Numbered from the stretch's first letter, positions 1 through 7,341 are shown. The stretch is DNA of 15,923 nucleotides from Candidatus Nitrosopelagicus sp. (GCA_018691945.1 JABHJJ010000117.1:1-15923), one strand, 5' to 3'. The notes: a model not told the origin generated them from the letters alone. A program made the numbers and translations.

Positions 1-1585
1 GAATGATAAAGATGATAATTCTGAAATATCCAGCGATGAATTGTCACTTGTTAATAGAGGTGGTTCATGGGGAACTAACCAAGAATTACGTATTACCAAA
101 CCCACAAATCAATTTGAAAATGAGATGGTCGTAGGTATCTATCCTGTTCCTGAAAGATATTCATATTGGGGTGGCGCAATTAATCAAAACTCAACATCAA
201 TGAATTATACATTATCTGCTAGTTATTTTGAAAAAAATAATTGGAATGATGTAACCGTTGAAAAACAAGTTATTTCAATTCCTCCAAAACAAATTGTAGA
301 GATAGATGCAAAAATATCAACAACCGATGAACAGAAGACAGGAATTTATGATGGGTTCTTAACATTTGAAGGTAAGCATCACACTGCAAATGTCCCTGTT
401 TCATATGTTATTGTAGAAAAAATCCAAAAGGATATTCCGTTTACATTTGTTGGAAGTGATGATGATGTTAACTTTGGTAATGAATATGTTAAAGGTGCTT
501 TTGATATGGCAAATCGCTACATGGCTGGTGATTGGAGACAATTTTATCTTGATGTAGAAGACAACACAATTAATTCTGCATCATTTGAACTTTCATGGGA
601 AAATGATCATACAAATTTTTCAGCTTTTGTTTTAGATCCACACGGTAAAATAATTGGAACAAACATGCCAACTGGTGTATTTGGTCATTTTATGAATTGG
701 GCATCTCTAGACTGGCTTGGAAATTCTCCGTTTAGTCAAGGTGGAGGATTCTTTCCAGTAAAAAACAAAGATACTACTTCTACACTAATCTTTGCACCAA
801 TTAATCAAACAGGAACTCATTCTTTACTTGTTCATTCAACCTTATTTGATGGACAAGATATTACTGAACCACTTACACTGGTTGCAAAATTTTCTACATT
901 GACTGCAGATCAATCACCTCCTCAAATTATACTTGAGATAAATAAATTCATAAAGTCTGATGATGTGATAATTCCTGAAATTATTGAAGATAATCCTTCT
1001 AGTACAGTGTACATGTTAGATGGAAATCAAATTCAAATAGATGATTCTGGTATTGATGTATCAACTCTAGAAGATGGTTCACATACTTTAATCATAAATG
1101 CAATTGACAAATTTGGACTGCAAAGTTCACAGACATTTGATTTTATTGTAGACACTAAATCCCCTATCATTGAATTACTATCCCAGAATAATACTGCAGT
1201 TTCAAATCGTCTAGACATACAATTATCTGTGGATGATCAAAATCTCCCAAAATCTGATTATCTTTCACTTCTTTTGCCTAACGGAGAACGTATTGTTGAT
1301 CAAAAATCATATTCATTTGATACGAGTGACTTGGAAGAAGGAGAATTTTCAATTGGTATCTTTGCACAAGATGAGGCTAAAAATAGCATATCTTCAAAAA
1401 TTATGTTTGAAATTGATCATTCAATAATTGATTCCACAAAACCTTTGATCTCCACTACGTCATCTCAAATTATAGAAAGTGACACTGATTATCTATTGAT
1501 AATCGTTATTGGAATTATTGCTATTGTGATCGTTTCTGTTTTAGTAATTTTAAAACAAAAATCAAAAATTCCTCAAAAAAACTGA
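1..1585 (+). CDS. C-terminal part of a large surface-anchored protein, possibly subtilase-like (5' truncated)
   Basis: The reading frame is open to the left edge, so the true start lies outside the window and about 527 residues are visible. The visible part is Asn/Ser/Asp-rich and beta-strand-like, as in secreted proteins. The first ~130 residues resemble the accessory beta-sandwich that follows the catalytic domain in large archaeal subtilases. From about residue 300 there are Ig-like segments, including a VDTKSP motif of the type seen at repeat boundaries in bacterial/archaeal surface proteins. The protein ends in one hydrophobic helix (about 1490-1552) followed by a short basic tail (KQKSKIPQKN), indicating a C-terminal membrane anchor with the bulk outside the cell. 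No protease active-site motif (Asp/His/Ser) is visible, so the subtilase label is inference from domain style only; an adhesin or S-layer-associated protein is equally possible. It ends 40 nt before the Rieske gene. Confidence 0.6.
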   Translation, partial: NDKDDNSEISSDELSLVNRGGSWGTNQELRITKPTNQFENEMVVGIYPVPERYSYWGGAINQNSTSMNYTLSASYFEKNNWNDVTVEKQVISIPPKQIVEIDAKISTTDEQKTGIYDGFLTFEGKHHTANVPVSYVIVEKIQKDIPFTFVGSDDDVNFGNEYVKGAFDMANRYMAGDWRQFYLDVEDNTINSASFELSWENDHTNFSAFVLDPHGKIIGTNMPTGVFGHFMNWASLDWLGNSPFSQGGGFFPVKNKDTTSTLIFAPINQTGTHSLLVHSTLFDGQDITEPLTLVAKFSTLTADQSPPQIILEINKFIKSDDVIIPEIIEDNPSSTVYMLDGNQIQIDDSGIDVSTLEDGSHTLIINAIDKFGLQSSQTFDFIVDTKSPIIELLSQNNTAVSNRLDIQLSVDDQNLPKSDYLSLLLPNGERIVDQKSYSFDTSDLEEGEFSIGIFAQDEAKNSISSKIMFEIDHSIIDSTKPLISTTSSQIIESDTDYLLIIVIGIIAIVIVSVLVILKQKSKIPQKN

Positions 1586-1590
1586 ACTAA

Positions 1591-1600
1591 GGTTTATAAC
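1591..1600 (+). promoter_or_regulatory. TATA box of the Rieske/cytochrome b genes
   Basis: The sequence GGTTTATAAC is centred about 30 nt before the TTG start at 1626. Archaeal transcription begins about 25 nt after the TATA centre, so the mRNA should be leaderless or have a leader of only a few nucleotides. A near-identical GCTTTATAAG lies at the same distance before the cupredoxin gene. Confidence 0.65.
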
Positions 1601-1625
1601 CAATTCGTCAAGATTTGAACTTAAG

Positions 1626-2228
1626 TTGTCGACAACATCTGATAAAAAAACTCTGTCTAGACGTGATTTTCTTAAATTAATGGGTGCTGCAGGAACTGGT
1701 CTTGCATTTGCACCATTTGTACCTTGGGGAACTTTTCTCCCAAATCCTTCTTCTGCTGCTGCTGAAAGAGTACCGGTAATTTTACCAGACGGTTCTCAAG
1801 CCAATGCTTTCACTTTTCCTGTTAATCATGCTGAAGTTATCACTTATCCAAAAACAGGTGATGCTGTACTCGATGAAGAAGCATTTCGAAAATGGCAATT
1901 CATTAGACTTCCAGAAAAATTTGGTGGTGATAAAAATAATGTATCTTCATTTAGAGCTTACAGTATGATTTGTCTTCATCTTTGGTGTGTATGGAAATAC
2001 TGGCCACAAGAAGGACGTATGAGAGGTGAATGTCCATGTCACGGAAGTATGTATGATCCTGTTACTGGTACTGCATTCGCAGGACCTGCATCATTACAAG
2101 CACCACCGTCTAACACTTTACCACAATTAAACTTTGAAGCTGACGCTGACGGTAATCTATTTGTCACACCACCAACATGGGGACCAAATAAAAATGGAGT
2201 TGTAGGATATGGCCGTTTCCCTAAATAG
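1626..2228 (+). CDS. Rieske [2Fe-2S] protein, TAT-exported, complex III-type
   Basis: This is the 200-residue iron-sulfur subunit of a quinol-oxidising bc-type complex, passing electrons from quinol to a copper or heme carrier outside the membrane. The N-terminus is a twin-arginine signal/anchor (SRRDFLK at residues 11-17, then a hydrophobic stretch of about 20). The cluster-binding boxes are C116-L-H118-L-W-C121 and C136-P-C138-H139-G-S, giving two Cys and two His ligands plus the C121/C138 disulfide pair. S141 and Y143 after box II match the residues whose hydrogen bonds raise the redox potential in mitochondrial Rieske proteins. Box I is unusual in having L and W where CTHLGC is typical. 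The TTG start was chosen because it sits at leaderless distance from the TATA box and gives a complete TAT signal. The gene overlaps the cytochrome b gene by 20 nt, implying co-transcription. Confidence 0.93.
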   Translation: MSTTSDKKTLSRRDFLKLMGAAGTGLAFAPFVPWGTFLPNPSSAAAERVPVILPDGSQANAFTFPVNHAEVITYPKTGDAVLDEEAFRKWQFIRLPEKFGGDKNNVSSFRAYSMICLHLWCVWKYWPQEGRMRGECPCHGSMYDPVTGTAFAGPASLQAPPSNTLPQLNFEADADGNLFVTPPTWGPNKNGVVGYGRFPK

Positions 2229-3843
2229 ACGCAACGGCACTCTTGCCTTAATCTATTGGATTTGGGATGGTCTTGATAGAACTATCTTTACTGCAATAAA
2301 GTTCTCATTCCCTGCAAGGTTTGTAAGTCCATTTGGATTTTTGGGAATGCTTACGTTCATCACATTTATTATTCTTGGAGTTTCTGGTGCATTACTCATG
2401 TTCTATTATGAGCCAATTCTTGATAGAGCATGGGATAGTGTAGAGTTTATCAATAATGAAGTACCATTTGGATTCCACATTAGGAATATTCACTATCACG
2501 GTTCAAATGCAATGGTCATGCTTGCATTACTTCATATGTATTATCAATATTTCAGTGGACGTTACAAAATTAGAAACGAAATCTTGTGGATTACTGGAGT
2601 TATTTTAGGAACTGTCACAATCCTTGAAGCATTTACTGGTTACGATATTATCTTTAGTGAACGTGCAGAATTAGCAATCAGTATTGCAGCGTCATTAACA
2701 AACGCAATACCTGTAGCAGGGCCGACGATTCGTGACGCGGCGTTTGGAAGTGGATTCCATGACTTTGTATTGAGATTCTATACACAACATGTGTTCGTTC
2801 TACCAATCGTCATGCTTGGATTAATGGCAGTTCACTTCCCAAGATTCTTAGTATTTGATGTACCAATGGTTATGGCAATTTCAGGTGCAATTCTAATTAC
2901 TGGTGGCGTGTTTCCAGTTGATTTGGGATTCAAATTCCAGCCCACCGTGCCGCCTGGCATCACTGTTCCTGAATGGTATTTGACCGGATTATACGCATTT
3001 CTGCGGACACAATATGATAAGTTTGTAACAGGTGTATTATGGCCTGGGCTTTTCATAGCTGCAATTGCGCTTGTTCCATTTTTAGATAGATACAAGAAAT
3101 TCTCTTGGAAAGACAGACCTTGGGTTACATCATTTGGAATTGTTGGACTTGCACAAATATTGGTTACAACATACTGGGGATTCTATATTTCACCAGACTC
3201 TACTATGCCATTAGTTGAGAGGTTAGTAATAGATCCAATCAATCTCTATGTGGTAATGATCTTGCTTATTCCATTAGGAATTGGATTCAGTTACATGATG
3301 ATCCACTTGGCTAAAGAAGCTGAAAGAAAAGCCAAACTAGCAAAAGACAAGGGACCAAAAAATGTAGCAAAAATTCAATTTTCTGAAAAATGGATAAATT
3401 GGATTATTGTCGCACTAATTGCATTTCAGGTGTTCTTAAACTTGGCAGCATACAATGCTGCACTAAGTGGCATGAATAACATGTCGCTATTCTTTGCAGG
3501 ATTAATTTTGATAGTCTTTGCAGGTATGTTCCATGTCTATAGATATGCCATGGGTCAGGCAAAGCCTGTTCCTCCACCTCCATCAGGCGCAAAAATCAGA
3601 GTAACTAAATCCATGATTGGCTCACAAAAAGAACTTCCATCTGATGACGGTGAAACTTCCTCTGATAGCGATGTAAATGTAGATGCTAAAGACGAACTAA
3701 CAGAAAAAATTGAAGAAAAAATACAATCTACTGAAGACTCAACTCCTAAACCAGACGCACCTGAAATCAAGGCAAATACTGCTGACTTGGATTTAAAAAA
3801 AGACACCAATTCTGGTATGTCGGATCTAAAAAAACCACAATAA
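2209..3843 (+). CDS. Cytochrome b of a bc/b6f-type complex, extended C-terminus
   Basis: This 544-residue membrane subunit carries the two b hemes and forms the quinol site of complex III. Core helices A-D lie at about residues 42-213 and contain the heme ligands H95 and H109 (helix B) and H194 and H209 (helix D). The helix D pair is 15 apart, as in cytochrome b6, rather than 14 as in mitochondrial cytochrome b. The Qo-site PEWY motif is at residues 254-257. Unlike b6/subunit IV, the N and C halves are one polypeptide. After the usual eight helices come two more hydrophobic segments (about 396-416 and 426-445) and then a ~95-residue hydrophilic, acidic, Ser/Thr/Lys-rich tail. The ATG at 2209 lies inside the Rieske gene and has a GGAG sequence 9 nt upstream (2196-2199). 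Its partners are the Rieske protein just upstream and the cupredoxin just downstream. Confidence 0.93.
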   Translation: MAVSLNRRNGTLALIYWIWDGLDRTIFTAIKFSFPARFVSPFGFLGMLTFITFIILGVSGALLMFYYEPILDRAWDSVEFINNEVPFGFHIRNIHYHGSNAMVMLALLHMYYQYFSGRYKIRNEILWITGVILGTVTILEAFTGYDIIFSERAELAISIAASLTNAIPVAGPTIRDAAFGSGFHDFVLRFYTQHVFVLPIVMLGLMAVHFPRFLVFDVPMVMAISGAILITGGVFPVDLGFKFQPTVPPGITVPEWYLTGLYAFLRTQYDKFVTGVLWPGLFIAAIALVPFLDRYKKFSWKDRPWVTSFGIVGLAQILVTTYWGFYISPDSTMPLVERLVIDPINLYVVMILLIPLGIGFSYMMIHLAKEAERKAKLAKDKGPKNVAKIQFSEKWINWIIVALIAFQVFLNLAAYNAALSGMNNMSLFFAGLILIVFAGMFHVYRYAMGQAKPVPPPPSGAKIRVTKSMIGSQKELPSDDGETSSDSDVNVDAKDELTEKIEEKIQSTEDSTPKPDAPEIKANTADLDLKKDTNSGMSDLKKPQ

Positions 3844-3852
3844 ACTAAATAA

Positions 3853-3861
3853 GCTTTATAA
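3853..3861 (+). promoter_or_regulatory. TATA box of the cupredoxin gene
   Basis: The sequence GCTTTATAA is centred about 28 nt upstream of the TTG start at 3886, predicting a leaderless or nearly leaderless mRNA. It shows that the cupredoxin can be transcribed separately from the Rieske/cytochrome b pair. Confidence 0.6.
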
Positions 3862-3885
3862 GACTTCCAGAAACCAAGCTAGCTA

Positions 3886-4383
3886 TTGAGTACCACTGAA
3901 ACTTCATCCAGTCATGGTTACGGAATCGGAATTCTAGTGGTGATTGTAGCACTTGGTGTCACAATTAGTTGGTATACAATGTATTGGTTACCTGAAGAAA
4001 ATCAAAAAGTTTTCGTAGATGAGCATATCTTACATCCAAATGGTGAAACAATTGTAAACATTATTGATGGTTCATCAAGTCCTGATCAAAAAGACAATTA
4101 CATGCCAAAACTGATTCAAGTACAATTAACGATTGATAATCTTGTCATATGGAAGAATATTGATACTACGCCGCATACGGTTACTCCTGACAGTCATGAT
4201 AGAGATGAAATAACTGATCCTTATAGTGGAGAATTTGGTTCTACTGGAGTAATCATGCCAGGTGAAGATTATGAATTTCTATTTACTGATGCACCACCAA
4301 ACGGAGCCAAAGTAATTCCATACCACTGTGATCCACATCCATGGATGGTAGGAACTGTTGAAATCACTAAATCAAGATTCTAG
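3886..4383 (+). CDS. Membrane-anchored cupredoxin (plastocyanin/halocyanin-like)
   Basis: This 165-residue type 1 copper protein probably accepts electrons from the Rieske/cytochrome b complex encoded just upstream and carries them to a terminal oxidase outside the membrane. Residues 11-34 form one hydrophobic helix with a short hydrophilic N-terminus, fitting an uncleaved anchor with the copper domain outside. The copper ligands are visible: H97 in TTPHTVT and the C-terminal loop C148-D-P-H151-P-W-M154, i.e. C-x2-H-x2-M spacing. The TTG start is supported by the TATA box 28 nt upstream. The stop codon overlaps the stop of the convergent gene on the minus strand by 4 nt. The role in ammonia-oxidiser respiration is inferred from gene context and from the many plastocyanin-like proteins known in thaumarchaea. 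Confidence 0.9.
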   Translation: MSTTETSSSHGYGIGILVVIVALGVTISWYTMYWLPEENQKVFVDEHILHPNGETIVNIIDGSSSPDQKDNYMPKLIQVQLTIDNLVIWKNIDTTPHTVTPDSHDRDEITDPYSGEFGSTGVIMPGEDYEFLFTDAPPNGAKVIPYHCDPHPWMVGTVEITKSRF

Positions 4384-4730
4384 GCTGAATAATTAGCAAA
4401 GAGTTGAGCATTTTCTACTTCTTTATGTTGTTGAATTATTGATGTACGAAATTTCACATCATGTTCTTCATTTGGTTCAAACTCAATTGTTGCAGTAAAG
4501 TCCACTTTATTATCTGGCATTACATCCTTGTTTACAAATAATCTTGAAACATTTTGTGTAATCTTCTTTCCGTTGTATTCGCGCCATACAACTAATTCAT
4601 TTGAACCAAGAATCTGTGTGTTTATGACAATGCCATCATATAATCCTGAATAATTTACTGTAATATGACCTGTTATTTCTTCATGTGGTTTGATATTCAT
4701 ATTATCTATTTTTATCTCAATATCTTTCAA
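4380..4730 (-). CDS. Small beta-rich protein of unknown function
   Basis: I do not recognise this 116-residue protein. It has no signal peptide, membrane helix or cysteine. Alternating hydrophobic residues through the whole length (for example GHITVNYSG and DFTATIEFEP) suggest a single beta-sandwich domain of Ig or arrestin-like type, probably cytoplasmic. The start is TTG (reverse of 4728-4730), with a T-rich TATA-like element about 28 nt upstream, so a leaderless transcript is plausible. It is convergent with the cupredoxin gene: the two stop codons overlap within 4380-4383, so each transcript must terminate inside the other gene. An upstream tRNA gene on the same strand precedes it by 39 nt. 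Confidence 0.72.
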   Translation of the reverse strand: MKDIEIKIDNMNIKPHEEITGHITVNYSGLYDGIVINTQILGSNELVVWREYNGKKITQNVSRLFVNKDVMPDNKVDFTATIEFEPNEEHDVKFRTSIIQQHKEVENAQLFANYSA

Positions 4731-4752
4731 TAGTTGTTAAACAATTAATTGA

Positions 4753-4765
4753 AAATAAAAACTTT
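4753..4765 (-). promoter_or_regulatory. T-rich element: tRNA terminator and possible promoter of the 4380-4730 gene
   Basis: On the minus strand the sequence just after the tRNA reads AGTTTTTATTTTC. Oligo-T runs terminate archaeal transcription, so this should end the tRNA transcript. The same element is centred about 28 nt before the TTG start of the next gene and could act as its TATA region. Confidence 0.45.
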
Positions 4766-4769
4766 AGAG

Positions 4770-4844
4770 CGCGCGGGGAGGGCTTCGATCCCTCGACCAT
4801 CGGATTAGAAGTCCGACACTCTATCCATGCTGAGCTACCCGCAC
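4770..4844 (-). tRNA. trnR(ucu): tRNA-Arg (anticodon UCU, codon AGA)
   Basis: A 75-nt tRNA folds completely on the minus strand. The acceptor stem is GTGCGGG/CCCGCGC with one U-G pair and discriminator G. U8-A9 is followed by a D stem GCTC/GAGT with a 10-nt loop, anticodon stem TCGGA/TCCGA with loop CTTCTAA, a 5-nt variable loop TGGTC, and T stem GAGGG/CCCTC with loop ATCGAAG. The anticodon is TCT, reading the Arg codon AGA. CCA is not encoded and there is no intron. G15 and C48 (Levitt pair) and U36-A37 are present, so it is a potential substrate for archaeosine and t6A modification. Position 54 is A instead of T. Confidence 0.95.
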
Positions 4845-4863
4845 AAAAACTTGCCAGTAGATT

Positions 4864-4875
4864 GCAATATTAATC
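4864..4875 (-). promoter_or_regulatory. TATA-like element of tRNA-Arg
   Basis: The minus strand reads GATTAATATTGC centred about 25 nt upstream of the first tRNA base, directly after the stop of the DNA glycosylase gene. The position fits a tRNA promoter, but the tRNA could also be read through from the upstream operon. Confidence 0.4.
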
Positions 4876-4876
4876 G

Positions 4877-5737
4877 TTATCCTAACCACTTTTTCTCAAA
4901 GCTATCTCTTTCATTCTTAAACAAAAATTGTTGTCCATATCCTGCATATTTTCCAAAATGTTCAACTATTTTGTCATGTAAATTATCATACGTTTTATCT
5001 GTTATTGTTTTGGTTGTAATTTGAAATTCCTTTGAATAATATTTTTGTAAAATACGTAACACCCATCTATCTAATGGAACTGCTTCTAATTTATCAAGTG
5101 AAAATAACAATATACAATCTGCAACCTTTTTACCTATTCCAAAAACCTGACATAAAGTATCTCTTGCATCTTGATAATCTAGTTTTTTAATAGATGGAAA
5201 GTCTATAATTCCTTTATCCACTGCAATCGCAGCCTCTTTTACATACTTTGATCTATATCCTAAACCACACTTTGCAATGTTCCCGATAGATGCATTAGCT
5301 AATATTTCTGGTTCGGGAAACAAGAAAAATTCCTTATCTTGTATCATCTTCTTTTCACCAAATGTATGACATAATTTTTCAAGTCGGGTCTGAATGTTTG
5401 GAATATTTGAATTTGATGAGACAATAAATGAAATATAGCATTGAAATGGGTCTTGTCTCAAAATTCGCATTCCAGGAAATTTTTCAATTGCATCTTTAAC
5501 TACATTATCTTTAGATAATTGATTCTTGATCTTTTGAAAATTATCATCAAATCTAAAAAAATTATGAATATCTTTGTTGTTTTTATCTAATTTCTCTTCT
5601 AAAATGAGGACTTTTTTACCATTAACTCCATACCATTTTGAATCGAGTTGTTTCCATAAAAAAACTTGGCCACTATTTATTGTATCACTGAGATTTGTTT
5701 CAAAATTATTTTTCAATTTAGATGGTAATTTTTTCAT
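4877..5737 (-). CDS. OGG1-type 8-oxoguanine DNA glycosylase/lyase
   Basis: This 286-residue base-excision repair enzyme should remove 8-oxoguanine opposite C and nick the abasic site. The N-terminal OGG domain carries a GQVFLW segment (residues 23-28), and PGMRILRQDPF at 88-98 followed by ISFIVSSNSNIPNI is a family signature. The helix-hairpin-helix-GPD region is FGIGKKVADC (199-208), with catalytic Lys K204 (equivalent to K249 of human OGG1) and the catalytic Asp D223 in VPLDRW. No Cys4 iron-sulfur motif follows, as expected for OGG1 rather than EndoIII/MutY. The length fits archaeal Ogg1 proteins rather than the shorter Ogg2 or AGOG types. The ATG start overlaps the upstream nuclease gene by 20 nt, so the two are co-transcribed and probably translationally coupled. 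Protection from oxidative damage suits an aerobic ammonia oxidiser. Confidence 0.9.
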   Translation of the reverse strand: MKKLPSKLKNNFETNLSDTINSGQVFLWKQLDSKWYGVNGKKVLILEEKLDKNNKDIHNFFRFDDNFQKIKNQLSKDNVVKDAIEKFPGMRILRQDPFQCYISFIVSSNSNIPNIQTRLEKLCHTFGEKKMIQDKEFFLFPEPEILANASIGNIAKCGLGYRSKYVKEAAIAVDKGIIDFPSIKKLDYQDARDTLCQVFGIGKKVADCILLFSLDKLEAVPLDRWVLRILQKYYSKEFQITTKTITDKTYDNLHDKIVEHFGKYAGYGQQFLFKNERDSFEKKWLG

Positions 5738-6986
5738 CTAACTTAGCAGCATGTGCATCAAATCCAAATTTTTCATGTATCTCTTCAGCAAATCTTGTAC
5801 ATGATTCATCATCACCGTGTACGGTCATAATCTTTGGATCTCCTTTTAGATTTTTAATCATTTCAAAAAGACTGTCTCTGTCTGCATGACCTGAAAATTG
5901 AAATTGTTTTACTTCTGCTGCAACATTTAGATCTTTTCCACGTGTCTCAACTTTCCCTGTATCTAGCAATTTTTTTCCAGGAGTTCCTTCTCCTTGATAC
6001 GATACTAATGCAATTCCATTTTTATCATTAAATGCTAATTGTTGTAAATAGTATACCGCATTTCCTCCAACTAACATTCCTGCAGGTGAGATTACAACAC
6101 ATGGTTCTGTTAATGCCCGTTTTCTTTCTTTATGATCATTTATGGCCACAACTCTGTCGATAACATCTTTAAAAATCTCTGGATTTCTCAGATATTCTGG
6201 ATATTTGAGAAGTACTTCATTTACCTTTAATGCCATTCCATCCATAATTATTCTATGCTTAAATCCTGAACTAATCAGTACACTAGCTACTTCCTGTGAG
6301 CGTTCTACTGAGAATGATGGAATGAAAAGTGTACCTTTTCTATCCATGACCTCATTTGCAAAGTCAATCAATCCTTTTTCAGATTCTTTTCTTGGCATTT
6401 GATTCTCTTGTGAATATGTACTTTCTGTGATTACCATATCCATTTCACCTATGTCCAAATCTGCAGAAGGTAATAACCTTGAACCTCTCAAATTGATGTC
6501 TCCTGTGTAAAATAATTTTTTATTTTCTGATTCCACCATTACAGTGCTTCCACCCACAACATGTCCTGATGAACGTAGTTCAAATGTTGCATTCCCTCTG
6601 GTGATTTTTTCTTTGAATCCTATTATCTTTGACTTCTGCATCATATTATCAATCTCAGGAACTCCAAAAGAATGAGAATTTTTTTCAATCTTTATCATGT
6701 CTTGGATTAGTAATTTGCTGAGATCAAATGTTGGTGCTGTTGCATACACATTACAATTACCACTCACAAACAGTGACGGAACACATCCTGAATGGTCTAA
6801 GTGTGCATGAGTAATTATCACTGAATCAATATCTCGTGGTTTTACATGAAGTGGGTATGTAGGTGGTGCACCCCTTGGTTTTCCAAACATTACTCCATAA
6901 TCTAACAAAAAATTTGTTCCATTACAATTAACTTGAAAAGCTGATCGCCCTACCTCACCAGCTGCACCTAAAACTCTAATGTCCAT
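5718..6986 (-). CDS. Metallo-beta-lactamase/beta-CASP RNA nuclease, aCPSF2-like (no KH domains)
   Basis: This 422-residue cytoplasmic zinc nuclease belongs to the CPSF73/RNase J superfamily that processes or degrades RNA. The metal-binding motifs are HAHLDH (residues 60-65), H142 in SGHVVGG and D163 in YTGD. The beta-CASP motifs are E188 in ITEST (motif A), H367 in SGHADR (motif B) and H390 in TVHGDD (motif C). It starts directly at the beta-lactamase fold and therefore lacks the N-terminal KH domains of the larger archaeal aCPSF1 termination factor. Length and organisation fit the KH-less aCPSF2 group; an aRNase J assignment cannot be excluded without alignment. The ATG lies 25 nt after a TATA box, indicating a leaderless mRNA. 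The DNA glycosylase gene downstream overlaps by 20 nt. Confidence 0.9.
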   Translation of the reverse strand: MDIRVLGAAGEVGRSAFQVNCNGTNFLLDYGVMFGKPRGAPPTYPLHVKPRDIDSVIITHAHLDHSGCVPSLFVSGNCNVYATAPTFDLSKLLIQDMIKIEKNSHSFGVPEIDNMMQKSKIIGFKEKITRGNATFELRSSGHVVGGSTVMVESENKKLFYTGDINLRGSRLLPSADLDIGEMDMVITESTYSQENQMPRKESEKGLIDFANEVMDRKGTLFIPSFSVERSQEVASVLISSGFKHRIIMDGMALKVNEVLLKYPEYLRNPEIFKDVIDRVVAINDHKERKRALTEPCVVISPAGMLVGGNAVYYLQQLAFNDKNGIALVSYQGEGTPGKKLLDTGKVETRGKDLNVAAEVKQFQFSGHADRDSLFEMIKNLKGDPKIMTVHGDDESCTRFAEEIHEKFGFDAHAAKLDEKITI

Positions 6987-7006
6987 TCATGAAGTTTTTG
7001 ATCTCT

Positions 7007-7016
7007 GGTTTATAGT
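7007..7016 (-). promoter_or_regulatory. TATA box of the beta-CASP nuclease operon
   Basis: The minus strand reads ACTATAAACC centred about 25 nt before the ATG at 6986. This places the transcription start at or next to the A of the start codon, so the mRNA should be leaderless. Confidence 0.55.
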
Positions 7017-7040
7017 CTTATCATTTCTAATATTCCTCAG

Positions 7041-7068
7041 TATATACAATAGACAATAGCTTTAATTA
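7041..7068 (+). promoter_or_regulatory. Two candidate TATA boxes for the 70-residue protein gene
   Basis: TATATAC at 7041-7047 would give a leader of about 22 nt containing TGATC, complementary to the 3' end of 16S rRNA, 4 nt before the ATG. TTTAATTA at 7061-7068 is centred about 28 nt before the ATG and would give a leaderless mRNA. The 14-nt string AATAGCTTTAATTA around the second box recurs exactly in front of the CoA synthetase gene at 15427-15440. Confidence 0.45.
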
Positions 7069-7092
7069 GTGGAACCTAACTTTTGATCAATT

Positions 7093-7305
7093 ATGGGAAG
7101 AACCTATGCAGAATGGGAAGCCACACAAGACTCAGCTATGGTTGCTAAAGTACGCGCAGGCGACGAAGCAAACAAAGTCCTATTAAATCAAATTAACTGG
7201 ATGTGGGTAGCAAATCTTATGGCAAAAAAACCAGAACTTAATCCTTCATCCGCAGAATTATTGGATTGGGTAACATCTGGCCAAATCGATGCAATGAGAA
7301 AGTAA
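7093..7305 (+). CDS. Small Trp-rich protein of unknown function
   Basis: I do not recognise a family for this 70-residue protein. It looks fully helical and soluble, without signal peptide, membrane helix or cysteine. It has four tryptophans (W8, W36, W38, W59), a high number for its size, with the central NWMWVANLMAKK region forming an amphipathic or protein-binding helix. It is a real gene: clear archaeal promoter signals precede it, a T-rich terminator follows, and it stands alone between divergent and downstream genes. The next gene on the strand is a ferredoxin with its own promoter, so a functional link is only possible. A small accessory subunit or regulator is conceivable but not shown. 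Confidence 0.7.
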   Translation: MGRTYAEWEATQDSAMVAKVRAGDEANKVLLNQINWMWVANLMAKKPELNPSSAELLDWVTSGQIDAMRK

Positions 7306-7340
7306 TTTTTCATTAATCGTTTTCTTTTGTTTTTATTTTA
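7306..7340 (+). terminator. T-rich terminator after the 70-residue protein gene
   Basis: Within 35 nt of the stop codon there are several runs of four or five T (ATTTTTC, CGTTTTC, GTTTTTATTTTA). Runs like this terminate archaeal RNA polymerase without a hairpin. Confidence 0.5.
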
Positions 7341-7341
7341 T

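Noticed and set aside
2700..2980. GC-richer patches inside the cytochrome b gene (for example around 2720-2750 and 2939-2960), considered as a sign of transfer
   Set aside because: They coincide with Gly/Pro/Ala/Arg-rich conserved loops, including the segment before PEWY; amino acid content explains them.
3555..3809. Antisense frame over the cytochrome b tail, which looked like a Ser-rich secreted peptide
   Set aside because: Ser richness comes from reading the acidic tail codons backwards; no start signal or promoter.
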